Origin: Streptomyces sp. NBC_01335
Lineage (GTDB): Bacteria > Actinomycetota > Actinomycetes > Streptomycetales > Streptomycetaceae
Length of the DNA: 64,000 nucleotides
Reading direction: 5' to 3'
Assembly: GCF_035953295.1 (NCBI RefSeq)
Contig: NZ_CP108370.1
Location: 3,997,001 to 4,061,000, forward strand
Shown: positions 45,134-53,891 of the stretch, one piece after another
Layout: every line of letters starts with the position of its first letter
Numbering within the stretch: position 1 is the first letter of the stretch
The notes under the pieces: generated by a model
The model's database searches: none
The model's input: the letters and a program-made list of their open reading frames with translations, nothing else
What the model was told of the DNA's origin: nothing
Translations under genes and position numbers: made by a program

Positions 45134-46285
45134 GTGACCGTGGAGAGCACTGCCGCGCGTAAGCCGCGACGCAGTAGCAGCAGGCGCACCAGCGCCGCGA
45201 AGGCACCGCAGAGTTCCGAGCCTCAGCTCGTACAGCTCCTGACGCCCGAGGGCGAGCGGGTGGAGCACCCGGACTACAGCATCGACATCTCCCCCGAGGA
45301 GCTGCGCGGGCTGTACCGGGACATGGTGCTGACCCGTCGATTCGACTCCGAGGCGACCGCTCTGCAGCGCCAGGGCGAGCTGGGCCTGTGGGCCTCGCTG
45401 CTGGGCCAGGAGGCCGCGCAGATCGGCTCCGGCCGGGCGCTGCGCGACGACGACTACGTCTTCCCCACCTACCGCGAGCACGGCGTCGCCTGGTGCCGGG
45501 GCGTGGACCCGACGAACCTGCTCGGCCTGTTCCGCGGTGTGAACCACGGCGGCTGGGACCCGGCCACCAACAACTTCCACCTGTACACGCTGGTCATCGG
45601 CTCGCAGACGCTGCACGCCACCGGCTATGCCATGGGTGTCGCCAAGGACGGCGGCGACTCCGCCGTGGTCGCGTACTTCGGTGACGGTGCCACCAGCCAG
45701 GGCGACGTGGCCGAGGCGTTCACCTACGCCGCGGTCTACAACGCCCCCGTCGTGTTCTTCTGCCAGAACAACCAGTGGGCGATCTCCGAGCCCACCGCGC
45801 GCCAGACCCGGGTGCCGCTCTACCAGCGCGCCCAGGGCTACGGCTTCCCCGGCGTCCGGGTCGACGGCAACGACGTGCTCGCCTGCCTCGCGGTGACCAG
45901 GGCTTCGCTGGAGCGGGCCCGCACCGGCGAGGGCCCCACCCTCGTGGAGGCGTTCACCTACCGCATGGGCGCGCACACCACCTCCGACGACCCGACGAAG
46001 TACCGGGCCGACGAGGAGCGCGCCGCGTGGGAGGCGAAGGACCCGATCCTGCGGCTGCGCACGTACATGGAGAAGCAGAAGTTCGCGGACGAGGCCTTCT
46101 TCACCGCCCTGGAGGCGGAGAGCGAGGCGCTCGGCAAGGGCGTGCGTGAGGCCGTCCGCGCCATGCCGGACCCCGGTTCCATGGCGATGTTCGACCACGT
46201 CTACGCCGACGGCTCCTCGCTCGTCGACGAGGAGCGGGCCGAGTTCATCGCCTACCAGGCATCGTTCGTCGAGGAGGGGAACTGA
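45134..46285 (+). CDS. bkdA: Branched-chain 2-oxoacid dehydrogenase E1 alpha subunit (copy 2)
   Basis: 383 aa. A Lys/Arg/Ser-rich N-terminal extension (~30 residues) precedes the E1 alpha domain. Thiamine diphosphate motif GDGATSQGDVAEAFTYAAVYNAPVVFFCQNN (about 175-205), and TYRMGAHTTSDDPTKYR. Diverged from copy 1 (27117) in the substrate-facing segments, e.g. NHGGWDPATNNFHLY replaces the TGYDPREHRIAPL region. The start GTG follows GGAGGAG. First gene of a tight operon. Confidence 0.93.
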   Translation: MTVESTAARKPRRSSSRRTSAAKAPQSSEPQLVQLLTPEGERVEHPDYSIDISPEELRGLYRDMVLTRRFDSEATALQRQGELGLWASLLGQEAAQIGSGRALRDDDYVFPTYREHGVAWCRGVDPTNLLGLFRGVNHGGWDPATNNFHLYTLVIGSQTLHATGYAMGVAKDGGDSAVVAYFGDGATSQGDVAEAFTYAAVYNAPVVFFCQNNQWAISEPTARQTRVPLYQRAQGYGFPGVRVDGNDVLACLAVTRASLERARTGEGPTLVEAFTYRMGAHTTSDDPTKYRADEERAAWEAKDPILRLRTYMEKQKFADEAFFTALEAESEALGKGVREAVRAMPDPGSMAMFDHVYADGSSLVDEERAEFIAYQASFVEEGN

Positions 46286-46287
46286 CC

Positions 46288-47268
46288 ATGGCCGCGGAAA
46301 AGATGTCCATCGCGAAGGCGCTCAACGAGTCGCTGCGCCATGCCCTCGACACCGACCCCAAGGTCCTGATCATGGGTGAGGACGTCGGCAAGCTCGGCGG
46401 CGTCTTCCGGATCACCGACGGGCTCCAGAAGGACTTCGGCGAGGGACGGGTGATCGACACCCCGCTCGCCGAGTCCGGCATCGTCGGCACGGCGATCGGT
46501 CTGGCCCTGCGCGGCTACCGCCCCGTCGTCGAGATCCAGTTCGACGGCTTCGTGTTCCCCGCGTACGACCAGATCGTCACGCAGCTCGCGAAGATGCGCG
46601 CCCGTTCGCTCGGCAAGATCAAGCTGCCCGTCGTCATCCGTATCCCCTACGGCGGCGGCATCGGCGCGGTCGAGCACCACAGCGAGTCGCCCGAGGCGCT
46701 GTTCGCGCACGTCTCCGGTCTGAAGGTCGTCTCCCCGTCGAACGCGCACGACGCGTACTGGATGATGCAGCAGGCTCTCCAGAGCGACGATCCGATCATC
46801 TTCTTCGAGCCGAAGCGGCGTTACTGGGACAAGGGCGAGGTCGACACCGAGGCCATTCCGGTCCCGCTGCACCGCGCCGTCACGGTCCGCGAGGGCAGCG
46901 ACCTCACGCTCGTCGCGTACGGCCCGATGGTGAAGGTCTGCCTGGAGGCCGCCGCGGCGGCCGAGGAGGAGGGCAAGTCGGTCGAGGTCCTGGACCTGCG
47001 GTCGATGTCCCCGATCGACTTCGACGCCATCCAGGCCTCGGCCGAGAAGACCGGCCGGCTGGTCGTCGTGCACGAGGCCCCGGTCTTCTACGGCTCCGGC
47101 GCGGAGATCGCCGCCCGGATCACCGAGCGCAGCTTCTACCATCTCGAAGCACCGGTCCTGCGTGTCGGCGGCTACCACGTGCCGTACCCGCCGGCCCGGC
47201 TGGAGGACGAGTACCTGCCGGGTCTCGACCGGGTGCTCGACGCCGTCGACCGCTCGCTGGCGTACTGA
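46288..47268 (+). CDS. bkdB: Branched-chain 2-oxoacid dehydrogenase E1 beta subunit (copy 2)
   Basis: 326 aa. MSIAKALNESLRHALDTDPKVLIMGEDVGKLGGVFRITDGL, RIPYGGGIGAVEHHSESPEALF, EPKRRYW and the C-terminal domain with LDLRSMSPIDFDAI. Starts 2 bp after the bkdA stop. It forms the alpha2beta2 decarboxylase with copy-2 E1 alpha. Confidence 0.94.
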   Translation: MAAEKMSIAKALNESLRHALDTDPKVLIMGEDVGKLGGVFRITDGLQKDFGEGRVIDTPLAESGIVGTAIGLALRGYRPVVEIQFDGFVFPAYDQIVTQLAKMRARSLGKIKLPVVIRIPYGGGIGAVEHHSESPEALFAHVSGLKVVSPSNAHDAYWMMQQALQSDDPIIFFEPKRRYWDKGEVDTEAIPVPLHRAVTVREGSDLTLVAYGPMVKVCLEAAAAAEEEGKSVEVLDLRSMSPIDFDAIQASAEKTGRLVVVHEAPVFYGSGAEIAARITERSFYHLEAPVLRVGGYHVPYPPARLEDEYLPGLDRVLDAVDRSLAY

Positions 47269-47279
47269 GGAGAGGGGTC

Positions 47280-48761
47280 GTGACGATGACCGACACATCG
47301 GTCCGTTTCCGAGAGTTCAAGATGCCCGACGTGGGCGAGGGACTCACCGAGGCGGAGATCCTCAAGTGGTTCGTCCAGCCCGGCGACACCGTCACCGACG
47401 GCCAGGTCGTCTGCGAGGTCGAGACCGCGAAGGCCGCCGTGGAGCTGCCGATCCCGTTCGACGGGGTGGTGCACGAGCTGCGCTTCCCCGAGGGCACCAC
47501 GGTCGACGTGGGCCAGGTGATCATCGCGGTGGACGTGGCGCCCGGTTCGCCCGCCGACGTCCCCGTACAGGCTGCTCCGGTCTCCGCACCGGCGGAGCCC
47601 GACGCCGCCGCCCCGGAGGAGGCGCCCAAGGGCCGCCAGTCCGTCCTGGTCGGTTACGGGGTCTCCGAGAGCTCCACCAAGCGCCGCCCCCGCAAGGGCG
47701 CCGAGCAGCCCCCCGCTGCCGCGGTCCAGGCGGTCCAGGGCGAGCTGAACGGCCAGGGTGCCGGTGCCGCGCAGACGGTGGCGAAGAGCCGTCCGCTCGC
47801 CAAGCCGCCGGTCCGCAAGCTCGCGAAGGACCTCGGCATCGACCTGGCGGCGGTCACCCCGACCGGCCCGGACGGGGTCATCACCCGCGACGACGTGCAC
47901 GCCGCCGCCGCTCCGGCCCCCGCGGTCACCGCCTCGGCCCCCGCGCCCGTCAACGGTACGGCCGCCGTCCAGGCCGCCGTGGGGGAGGAGCTCGACGAGA
48001 ACGCGCCGTACGACACCGCTCCGGCATCGGCGCCGCAGCCGGTGGCCCCGGTGCCGGGTGCGCGGGAGACGCGTATCCCGATCAAGGGGGTACGGAAGGC
48101 CATCGCGCAGGCGATGGTCACCAGCGCCTTCACCGCGCCGCACGTCACCGAGTTCGTCACGGTCGACATCACCCGCACGATGAAGCTCGTCGCGGAGCTG
48201 AAGGAGGACAAGGACCTCGCCGGGGTCCGGGTCAACCCGCTGCTCCTCATCGCGAAGGCCCTGCTCGTCGCGGTGAAGCGGAACCCGGGCGTCAACGCAG
48301 CCTGGGACGAGGCGAACCAGGAGATCGTCCAGAAGCACTACGTGAACCTGGGCATCGCCGCCGCCACCCCGCGCGGACTGATCGTGCCGAACATCAAGGA
48401 CGCGCAGGACAAGACCCTGCCCGAACTCGCCGGTGCACTCGGCGAGTTGGTTACCACGGCCCGCGAGGGCAAGACCTCCCCGGCGGCGATGGCGGGCGGC
48501 ACGCTCACCATCACCAACGTGGGTGTCTTCGGCGTCGACACCGGCACGCCCATCCTCAACCCGGGCGAGTCCGCGATCCTCGCGATCGGCTCGATCAAGC
48601 TCCAGCCGTGGGTCCACAAGGGCAAGGTCAAGCCCCGTCAGGTCATGACGCTGGCGCTGTCGTTCGACCACCGCCTGATCGACGGCGAACTGGGTTCGAG
48701 GTTCCTGGCGGACGTCGCCGCGATCCTGGAGCAGCCGAAGCGCCTGATCACCTGGGCGTGA
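47280..48761 (+). CDS. bkdC: Branched-chain 2-oxoacid dehydrogenase E2 (dihydrolipoamide acyltransferase, copy 2)
   Basis: 493 aa. Lipoyl domain with Lys in VETAKAAVEL (about 45), linker with GYGVSESSTKRRPRKG, subunit-binding domain PPVRKLAKDLGIDLAAVTPTGPDGVITRDDV (about 178-208), and catalytic domain ending LSFDHRLIDGELGSRF. GTG at 47280 or ATG at 47286 could be the start; GGAGAGG fits either. The stop lies at the junction of a 14-bp tandem repeat (TGATCACCTGGGCG/C, 48745-48772). No E3 gene follows. Confidence 0.94.
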   Translation: MTMTDTSVRFREFKMPDVGEGLTEAEILKWFVQPGDTVTDGQVVCEVETAKAAVELPIPFDGVVHELRFPEGTTVDVGQVIIAVDVAPGSPADVPVQAAPVSAPAEPDAAAPEEAPKGRQSVLVGYGVSESSTKRRPRKGAEQPPAAAVQAVQGELNGQGAGAAQTVAKSRPLAKPPVRKLAKDLGIDLAAVTPTGPDGVITRDDVHAAAAPAPAVTASAPAPVNGTAAVQAAVGEELDENAPYDTAPASAPQPVAPVPGARETRIPIKGVRKAIAQAMVTSAFTAPHVTEFVTVDITRTMKLVAELKEDKDLAGVRVNPLLLIAKALLVAVKRNPGVNAAWDEANQEIVQKHYVNLGIAAATPRGLIVPNIKDAQDKTLPELAGALGELVTTAREGKTSPAAMAGGTLTITNVGVFGVDTGTPILNPGESAILAIGSIKLQPWVHKGKVKPRQVMTLALSFDHRLIDGELGSRFLADVAAILEQPKRLITWA

Positions 48762-48795
48762 TCACCTGGGCCTGACGGCCTGGACGCTTTACGGG

Positions 48796-48827
48796 GTGGG
48801 CCCGCGCGCAGCAGCGTGCGGGCCCAC
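48796..48827 (+). terminator. Terminator after the second bkd operon
   Basis: GTGGGCCCGC pairs with GCGGGCCCAC (10 bp, 12-nt loop), followed by TTT. Confidence 0.88.
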
Positions 48828-48875
48828 TTTCCGTTTCCGGGGGCGGGAGGCGCCGCGACCCGGCGGGACGCGGAG

Positions 48876-49325
48876 TTACGGGAGGAAGAGGGGGCCGGTC
48901 TTTCCCGCGAGGGACATCTCGGCGAACACCGTCTTGCCGACCGTGCGGCGCTCGATGCCCCACTTGTCGGCGAGGTTCGCCACGATCAGCAGCCCCCGCC
49001 CGAAACAGTCGGTGTCCACGGGCCTGCGGGTGTCCGGCAGCCGTTCCGCCCGCGCGTCGCTGACCTCGATCCGCAGGGTGGTCGCGGTGAGCAGGAGGCG
49101 AACCCGGAAGAGGCGGCCCTGTACGCCGCCGTGCAGCACCGCGTTGGTGGTCAACTCGCTGACCAACAGCGCCACATCGTCGGCCAGGTGGTCATGCCCC
49201 CACTCCGCGACGAGCCGCGCGGCCCGGCGCCGACTGAGTCTGACGCTGCCGGCCGTGGGCGTGTAACTGAGCACGTCCTCATGGAGAACGGGTTCGGGGG
49301 CGGGGACTTCCTGGGCGGGCGTCAT
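48876..49325 (-). CDS. Anti-sigma-factor-like ATP-binding protein (HATPase_c, RsbW type)
   Basis: 149 aa. A GHKL ATPase with ADDVALLVSELTTNAVLHG (N box, about 58-76), LRIEVSDARAERLPDT (G1), and GRGLLIVANLADKWGIE (G2). Such small proteins in Streptomyces may bind sigma factors or anti-anti-sigma partners and are frequent divergent neighbours of XRE/DUF397 genes, as here. Start ATG at 49325 with GGAGG 9 bases upstream. Confidence 0.87.
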   Translation of the reverse strand: MTPAQEVPAPEPVLHEDVLSYTPTAGSVRLSRRRAARLVAEWGHDHLADDVALLVSELTTNAVLHGGVQGRLFRVRLLLTATTLRIEVSDARAERLPDTRRPVDTDCFGRGLLIVANLADKWGIERRTVGKTVFAEMSLAGKTGPLFLP

Positions 49326-49575
49326 GGACACGTACCTCCGTGGAAACGGGCGGTGGCGATGCCGTGCCGGGGCGTCTGGGCCGGTACGTATCCGGCGCAG
49401 GGCAGGACGGTGCACTTCCGCCGGTGGCCTCGCTGTGCGAGCGGTGGAGTACTGAAAGTAGCGTCACCAATCTCCAGGACTCAACGTTCCAGGAAATATA
49501 TTCCCCGATCGGATGACGCGGGATCTCGCATCCCTAACATGCTGCGAAACTGGTCGGGTTCACCGGGAGGCGACT
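49326..49575. promoter_or_regulatory. AT-richer divergent region between the ATPase and XRE genes
   Basis: 250 bp, noticeably less GC-rich than its surroundings. It holds GGAAATATATTCC at 49492-49504 (GGAA-N5-TTCC palindrome overlapping a TATATT -10-like hexamer), a candidate operator, and GGGAGG before the ATG at 49576. Confidence 0.45.
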
Positions 49576-50466
49576 ATGCAGACATCCAGCAGACGAGCCG
49601 CAGGTAACCGTGTCTCTACTGTCCTTGGTCGGCGACTGGGGGGAGAGCTGCAGCGTCTACGTGCGGCGGCGGGCATGACCCAGCGGCAGGCGGCGGAAGT
49701 GTTGAACGCGACGCAGACCAAGATCGTGAAGATGGAGAGCGGCTGGGTTCCCATACGCGACCCGGATATCTCAGCTCTGTGTGCTTCGTACGGGGTCAAC
49801 AATTCGAAAGTTCTGGCGAGCCTGCTTGAACTGGCCAAGACTGACCGTGAAAGGCGCAAGGTCAAGGGTTGGTGGAATGACTTCTCGACGCCCTCCACGC
49901 AGGTCGACTACATCGCGATGGAGGATGGCGCTGTCCGGGTGCGTCAGTGGCAGATGGCGCTGATTCCGGGCTTGTTCCAGACCGCCGAGTACACGCGAGC
50001 TCTTGGCGTGGCGGACATGGCGTGGGATGACATCGGCAGGATTGAAGATGTCGTTGCCAGTAGAGCCAAGCGTCAGGCAAAGCTCTACGGGGAAACGCCT
50101 CTTCGCATCCACGCGGTCATCTGGGAAGCTGCACTGCGCCAAGTGATGGGCGGCCCTCAAGCGATGGCGCGGCAACTGTCACATCTGTGCCAGTTGGCCG
50201 AGCTTCCGAACATTGGCATCCAGGTCCTGCCCTTCCGCGCCGGAGCGCATCCCTGCGTGGCCGGCCCTTTCAACGTCCTGTCGTTCGGTGAGGATGAGGC
50301 GGTGGACGTCGTGCACATGGATGCTCCTCGGTCCAGCATCTGGGTTGAGGACGCAGAGGAGAGTGCTGTGTTCGTGAGTCTCTTCAACCATGCTGCCCGT
50401 ATGAGCCTGTCGCCCCACGACTCCATTCAGTTCATTGACGACATTGCCAAAGAGATGAGCAGGTGA
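49576..50466 (+). CDS. XRE-family HTH regulator with DUF5753 domain
   Basis: 296 aa. N-terminal HTH (about 14-70: LGRRLGGELQRLRAAAGMTQRQAAEVLNATQTKIVKMESGW), then DUF5753 (about 95-285: QWQMALIPGLFQTAEYTRAL, RQAKLYGETPLRIHAVIWEAAL, IQVLPFRAGAHPCVAGPFNVLSF). This architecture is typical of Streptomyces developmental regulators of the WhiJ/AbaA type. Codon use is less GC-biased than neighbours. The GTGA overlap with a DUF397 gene is the usual arrangement. Confidence 0.92.
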   Translation: MQTSSRRAAGNRVSTVLGRRLGGELQRLRAAAGMTQRQAAEVLNATQTKIVKMESGWVPIRDPDISALCASYGVNNSKVLASLLELAKTDRERRKVKGWWNDFSTPSTQVDYIAMEDGAVRVRQWQMALIPGLFQTAEYTRALGVADMAWDDIGRIEDVVASRAKRQAKLYGETPLRIHAVIWEAALRQVMGGPQAMARQLSHLCQLAELPNIGIQVLPFRAGAHPCVAGPFNVLSFGEDEAVDVVHMDAPRSSIWVEDAEESAVFVSLFNHAARMSLSPHDSIQFIDDIAKEMSR

Positions 50467-50657
50467 AGATGTACCGCTTCTACAAGTCCAGTTACAGCAA
50501 CATGGCTGCCGACTGTGTCGAGGTCGCCCGCAACGTCCCCGGCTCCGTAGCCGTGCGCGACTCCAAGCGCCCCCACGGCCCCGTCCTCGTCGTCGTGCCC
50601 GCAGCCTGGGCGGCCTTCAACGCCGAGTTGTGCCGCACGGAGAACCCCGCGTCCTGA
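50463..50657 (+). CDS. DUF397 small protein
   Basis: 64 aa. Typical DUF397: FYKSSYSNMAADCVEVA followed by VAVRDSKRPHGPVLVVVPAAWAAF. DUF397 proteins pair with XRE/DUF5753 regulators and may modulate their DNA binding. The GTG start overlaps the upstream stop; ATG at 50469 is possible. Confidence 0.9.
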   Translation: MKMYRFYKSSYSNMAADCVEVARNVPGSVAVRDSKRPHGPVLVVVPAAWAAFNAELCRTENPAS

Positions 50658-50736
50658 TCGAGTGGCCATCCGGGATGGCTCCGACGCCCTGAGCGGGCCC
50701 CGTGCGTAAGGGCGGATCTGCCGGCGTGAGCCAGTC

Positions 50737-51426
50737 CTACCGGTCGGCGGGAACCACCGGCCCCCGGGCGATCAGGACGTCGGCTTCGCGGCGCCAGCCG
50801 AGGGAGGAGTAGAGGCGCTGGCCTTCCTCGCTGGCGATGAGGAGGCCGGTACGGGCGCCCTGGGCCACCGCAGCCTCCGCCAGGGCGCTCATCATGACGC
50901 TGCCCAGGCCGCGTCGGCGGTGCGCCGGGTCCGTCAGGATGCGGTCGGCGATCGCGTCGGTGCCGACCACGGCGATGGTGCCGTGCGCGGCGTCCTCGCC
51001 GGAGGGGGTGCGGAGGGTGACGACCGTGACCGGTCCCTCCGTGCGGATCTCGCGCTCGTACGGCGCGGTGGGCGCGTGCTGCGGGTGCTCGGTCAGGTCG
51101 GTCGTCATGAGCCACTCCGATCGCTGGAGCATCACGAGTCCGGCGGCGGTGACGAGGGCCTCGACGGCGCCCGGGTGGAGTGTGGGCACCGTGAGCCAGG
51201 TGGACTTCCCTGAGGCGGCGACGATGTCCGCCAGCCGCGCCACGGACTCGGGCTCCTCGTCGGCACGCAGTGCGAACACCTCGACCTCGCGGCTGAGTTG
51301 GTTGCAATCGGACCGCAGGCCGTCCCCGTCCGCGGCGGACTTCACCGGCTCGGCCTCGGGCAGGGAGCGCGCCACGGACCAGCCGTTCAGCCAGCGTCGT
51401 ATCAGGTCTGATTCGGTGTTCGTCAT
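50737..51426 (-). CDS. GNAT-family N-acetyltransferase
   Basis: 229 aa. The acetyl-CoA-binding motif A is LTDPAHRRRGLGSVMMSALAEAAVAQGARTGLLIASEEGQRLYSSLGW (about 170-217). The N-terminal ~90 residues look like a degenerate second GNAT half. Substrate unknown. The start is ATG at 51426 (MTNTESDL). Confidence 0.83.
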   Translation of the reverse strand: MTNTESDLIRRWLNGWSVARSLPEAEPVKSAADGDGLRSDCNQLSREVEVFALRADEEPESVARLADIVAASGKSTWLTVPTLHPGAVEALVTAAGLVMLQRSEWLMTTDLTEHPQHAPTAPYEREIRTEGPVTVVTLRTPSGEDAAHGTIAVVGTDAIADRILTDPAHRRRGLGSVMMSALAEAAVAQGARTGLLIASEEGQRLYSSLGWRREADVLIARGPVVPADR

Positions 51427-51581
51427 CGGGCGATTAGAGCACGACCGCAAGCAGCGGACGGGCGAGCAACCGCTCCCCGCAGTCCGTCGCCCTCGGGCGT
51501 CGTGGGGAGCCCTGACAGGCTCGCATCCCGCGAAACCGAAGGCTTTGTATCGGGATCTACGCCGCAACCACTCTCGTTAAG

Positions 51582-52025
51582 GTGGGACTTGACCCCCACG
51601 GCCTGCTGCAGGTCGCGATCGAAGGGCCGCGATCGGAGAGACCGGGAATGCTGCTGCCGCTCACCCGTGGGAAGACCGAGCTCATCGAGGTCGTCCGTAT
51701 CGCCGATCCCGCCAGGCACCTCACTTCGAAAGACCTCGCGGGCGACACGGTCGCCCTCTGGGAGGGCGACCAGGCCCAGCAGGTCCTGTCTCTGATCGCC
51801 GGTCTGCCGGGCGGTGAGCTGCACCGCTGCTTCCTCCCGGGCTGGGGAGTCCGTGCGTACGACTCCACCGACCAGCTCTTCGAGATCGCGTTCTGCTTCC
51901 GCTGTCACGGCGCCCGCGTGTGGGGGCCGGATCTTCCTGCCGGGCAACGAGCCCAGAACTTCGACGGCGAGAGCCCTGCCGCACAGGAGCTGCTCCGCCG
52001 GTTTCGCTCCTGCCTGCCGGAGTGA
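51582..52025 (+). CDS. Hypothetical protein
   Basis: 147 aa with strong G/C third-position bias, so likely real. No family recognised. Features: an N-terminal beta-rich stretch, LSLIAGLPGGELHRCFLPGWGVRAYDSTDQLFEIAFCFRCHGARVWG with a CFRC pair (about 108-111), and a charged C-terminal helix. A single CxxC is not enough to call a metal site. GTG start at 51582 has no clear ribosome-binding site. Confidence 0.6.
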   Translation: MGLDPHGLLQVAIEGPRSERPGMLLPLTRGKTELIEVVRIADPARHLTSKDLAGDTVALWEGDQAQQVLSLIAGLPGGELHRCFLPGWGVRAYDSTDQLFEIAFCFRCHGARVWGPDLPAGQRAQNFDGESPAAQELLRRFRSCLPE

Positions 52026-52217
52026 GGTGCCGTTCCCGCAGGTCGGTGGCGCCGCCGCGCATCCACGGATCGACCGGCATCCCGGTCAACCCGCCGGCGA
52101 GTTCTGAGGGGTGTCCCGGCGCTGTCCGCCGCGACCCGTAGGGCGGTGGCGGGGACGTCTGCGCCCGCCGCACCGCACAAGAGCGGCTGAGCCGGACCGG
52201 CCCGGAGATCGCGTGGG

Positions 52218-52952
52218 TCAGCGGTGGAGGGAGCGGTTGAGCTCCACCACCTCGTCCAGCGTCGGCATGGCGGTGAGCGTGGCGAAGCGGCTCATCTGAC
52301 GGTCCCGGTTGCGGGGTGCCTCGCTGCGGTCGGCGGCGGAGAGAGCCGGTCCCAACTCCTCCAGAACCAGCTCGGTGCAGTAGGCGGGCGTCATCGGCTG
52401 CTGGCGCCAGGAATCGGCCAGCACGCCGGCGTCGAGGGGGTCGAAGCCACTCTCGTCCACCAGGCGCATACCGATGCGACGGGCTTCGTCGGAGTCGGCC
52501 GCGACCGGGAGCGCGATGCGGCCGGGAGTTCCGGTCGGCAGGCCCCGGGTCTGCAAGGTGCCGGCCACGGCGGCGTTCCACGCCTTGACCACGGGGCGTC
52601 CGAGTTGTTCGGCCACCCACAGGCTCTCCACCTGGCCGCCTTCGACGGGCTCGACGCGTCCGCCCAGGTGGGGGAAGTAGTTGGAGGTGTCGATGACCAC
52701 GGTCTGCGGCGGTACGGAGGCGAAGAGCCCGGCCACGTCCGGGATGCGGGTGAAGGGGACGGACAGGATGACGACGTCCTTGTCCTCCACGGCTTCCTGT
52801 GCGGTCACCGCGCGCGCCCCGAACTCCGTCACCGACGGGTCCACGGTCTCCGGGCCCCGGGAGTTCGCCACCTGGACGTCATGGCCGCCCGCGCTGAGCG
52901 TGCGCGCCAGCACGGTCCCGATCGGACCTGTTCCGACAATGCCGAGTTTCAT
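52218..52952 (-). CDS. NADPH-dependent F420 reductase-like oxidoreductase (NADP-binding)
   Basis: 244 aa. N-terminal Rossmann motif MKLGIVGTGPIGTVLARTLSAGGHDVQVANSRGPE, then DVVILSVPFTRIPD, VVIDTSNYFP and VKAWNAAVAGTLQTRG, typical of the NADP oxidoreductase coenzyme F420-dependent family; these often act on small oxo-compounds. The start ATG has GAGGAA upstream. Transcribed after a TetR gene 116 bp upstream on the same strand, so probably its target. Confidence 0.86.
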   Translation of the reverse strand: MKLGIVGTGPIGTVLARTLSAGGHDVQVANSRGPETVDPSVTEFGARAVTAQEAVEDKDVVILSVPFTRIPDVAGLFASVPPQTVVIDTSNYFPHLGGRVEPVEGGQVESLWVAEQLGRPVVKAWNAAVAGTLQTRGLPTGTPGRIALPVAADSDEARRIGMRLVDESGFDPLDAGVLADSWRQQPMTPAYCTELVLEELGPALSAADRSEAPRNRDRQMSRFATLTAMPTLDEVVELNRSLHR

Positions 52953-53068
52953 GATGTGTTCCTCTTGAGAATGCGTCGTTCCTCCGTGAGAGGAGCGGTG
53001 CGACGGGCGGCCGGGCCGGGGGCGCCCGGGCAACTGGGGGCTTCGCGGGGCTTTCGCGGAGGAGAGGG

Positions 53069-53665
53069 CTACGTACCGGTACCGGGTTGCCGGTATCCGC
53101 TTTCGATGAGGTCGCGCAGGCGGCCGAGTGCGTCCTCGTCGGCGGCGCCGGTGCCCATCAGCCAGGCGACGGAACAGGCGGCGAGGAACAGGTCGTACCC
53201 CGTTACCGAGGGTCGGGCGCGCCCCGCGCGCTGGGCGGCCTCGACGTACTCGTCCGTCGTGTCGATCAGGATGCCGCAGGGCAGAGTCAGGGGATTGCCC
53301 GGCTCCTGCGCCTTGGCCGCGGCCATGAGCGGCTCCGGCAGACCGCTGAACGCGCTGAAGTACTCCTCCAGTGCTCGGATCCACTGCCGCAGCCCTTCGG
53401 CCGCGTCGCCGACCCGGGCGATCTCCGCCCGGCGGACGAGCAGCTCGTCCGAACGCGTTTGCAGCACCGCCGCGAGCAGCGCCTCCCGGGCGGGGAAGTG
53501 CCGGTACAGCGTGGCAGGCCCCACGCCGGCGTCCTTGGCGATTGCCTCCAGTGACGCGCCCACCCCGTGCCGAAGGAAGTGTCGCTGCGCCGCTTCCAGC
53601 AGGGCGGCCCGGTTGCGCAGGACATCCGCACGCGGTTTGCGTCCGGGCTTGTGTTCGATGTCCAT
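53069..53665 (-). CDS. TetR-family transcriptional regulator
   Basis: 198 aa. HTH at about 13-58 (RADVLRNRAALLEAAQRHFLRHGVGASLEAIAKDAGVGPATLYRHFPAREALL), C-terminal ligand domain of the SbtR-like type (LRQWIRALEEYFSAFSGLPEPLMAA). Start ATG at 53665. Likely controls itself and the downstream reductase gene. Confidence 0.88.
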   Translation of the reverse strand: MDIEHKPGRKPRADVLRNRAALLEAAQRHFLRHGVGASLEAIAKDAGVGPATLYRHFPAREALLAAVLQTRSDELLVRRAEIARVGDAAEGLRQWIRALEEYFSAFSGLPEPLMAAAKAQEPGNPLTLPCGILIDTTDEYVEAAQRAGRARPSVTGYDLFLAACSVAWLMGTGAADEDALGRLRDLIESGYRQPGTGT

Positions 53666-53684
53666 GCGCGCTCCGTGCTGCCGT

Positions 53685-53730
53685 CCGGGAAAGTGGTCCG
53701 GGAAAGTGGTCCGGGAAAGTGGTCCGGGGA
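53685..53730. repeat. Three tandem copies of a 13-bp unit upstream of the TetR gene
   Basis: CCGGGAAAGTGGT at 53685, 53698 and 53711, then a partial copy, 20 bp before the TetR start codon. A possible multi-site operator or a slippage product. Confidence 0.85.
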
Positions 53731-53738
53731 AACGAAGG

Positions 53739-53774
53739 CTGCCTCCGTATTGCTTCAGCGTAAAACGGAGGCAG
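53739..53774. promoter_or_regulatory. Inverted repeat flanking a candidate minus-strand promoter (TetR operator candidate)
   Basis: CTGCCTCCGT (53739-53748) and ACGGAGGCAG (53765-53774) are perfect 10-bp arms around 16 bp. On the minus strand the right arm is followed by TACGCT, a -10-like hexamer. It lies 74 bp upstream of the TetR gene. Confidence 0.5.
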
Positions 53775-53891
53775 GCTCCGGTCAACCTGGCCCATGGGGA
53801 CTCCGGCGATGCCCGGACCACCGCGTGCGACCGTCGGCATCGCTGTCGGACCGCCCGGCACGGCGGGCCCGGCCCGGCTTTCCGCCCCTGG

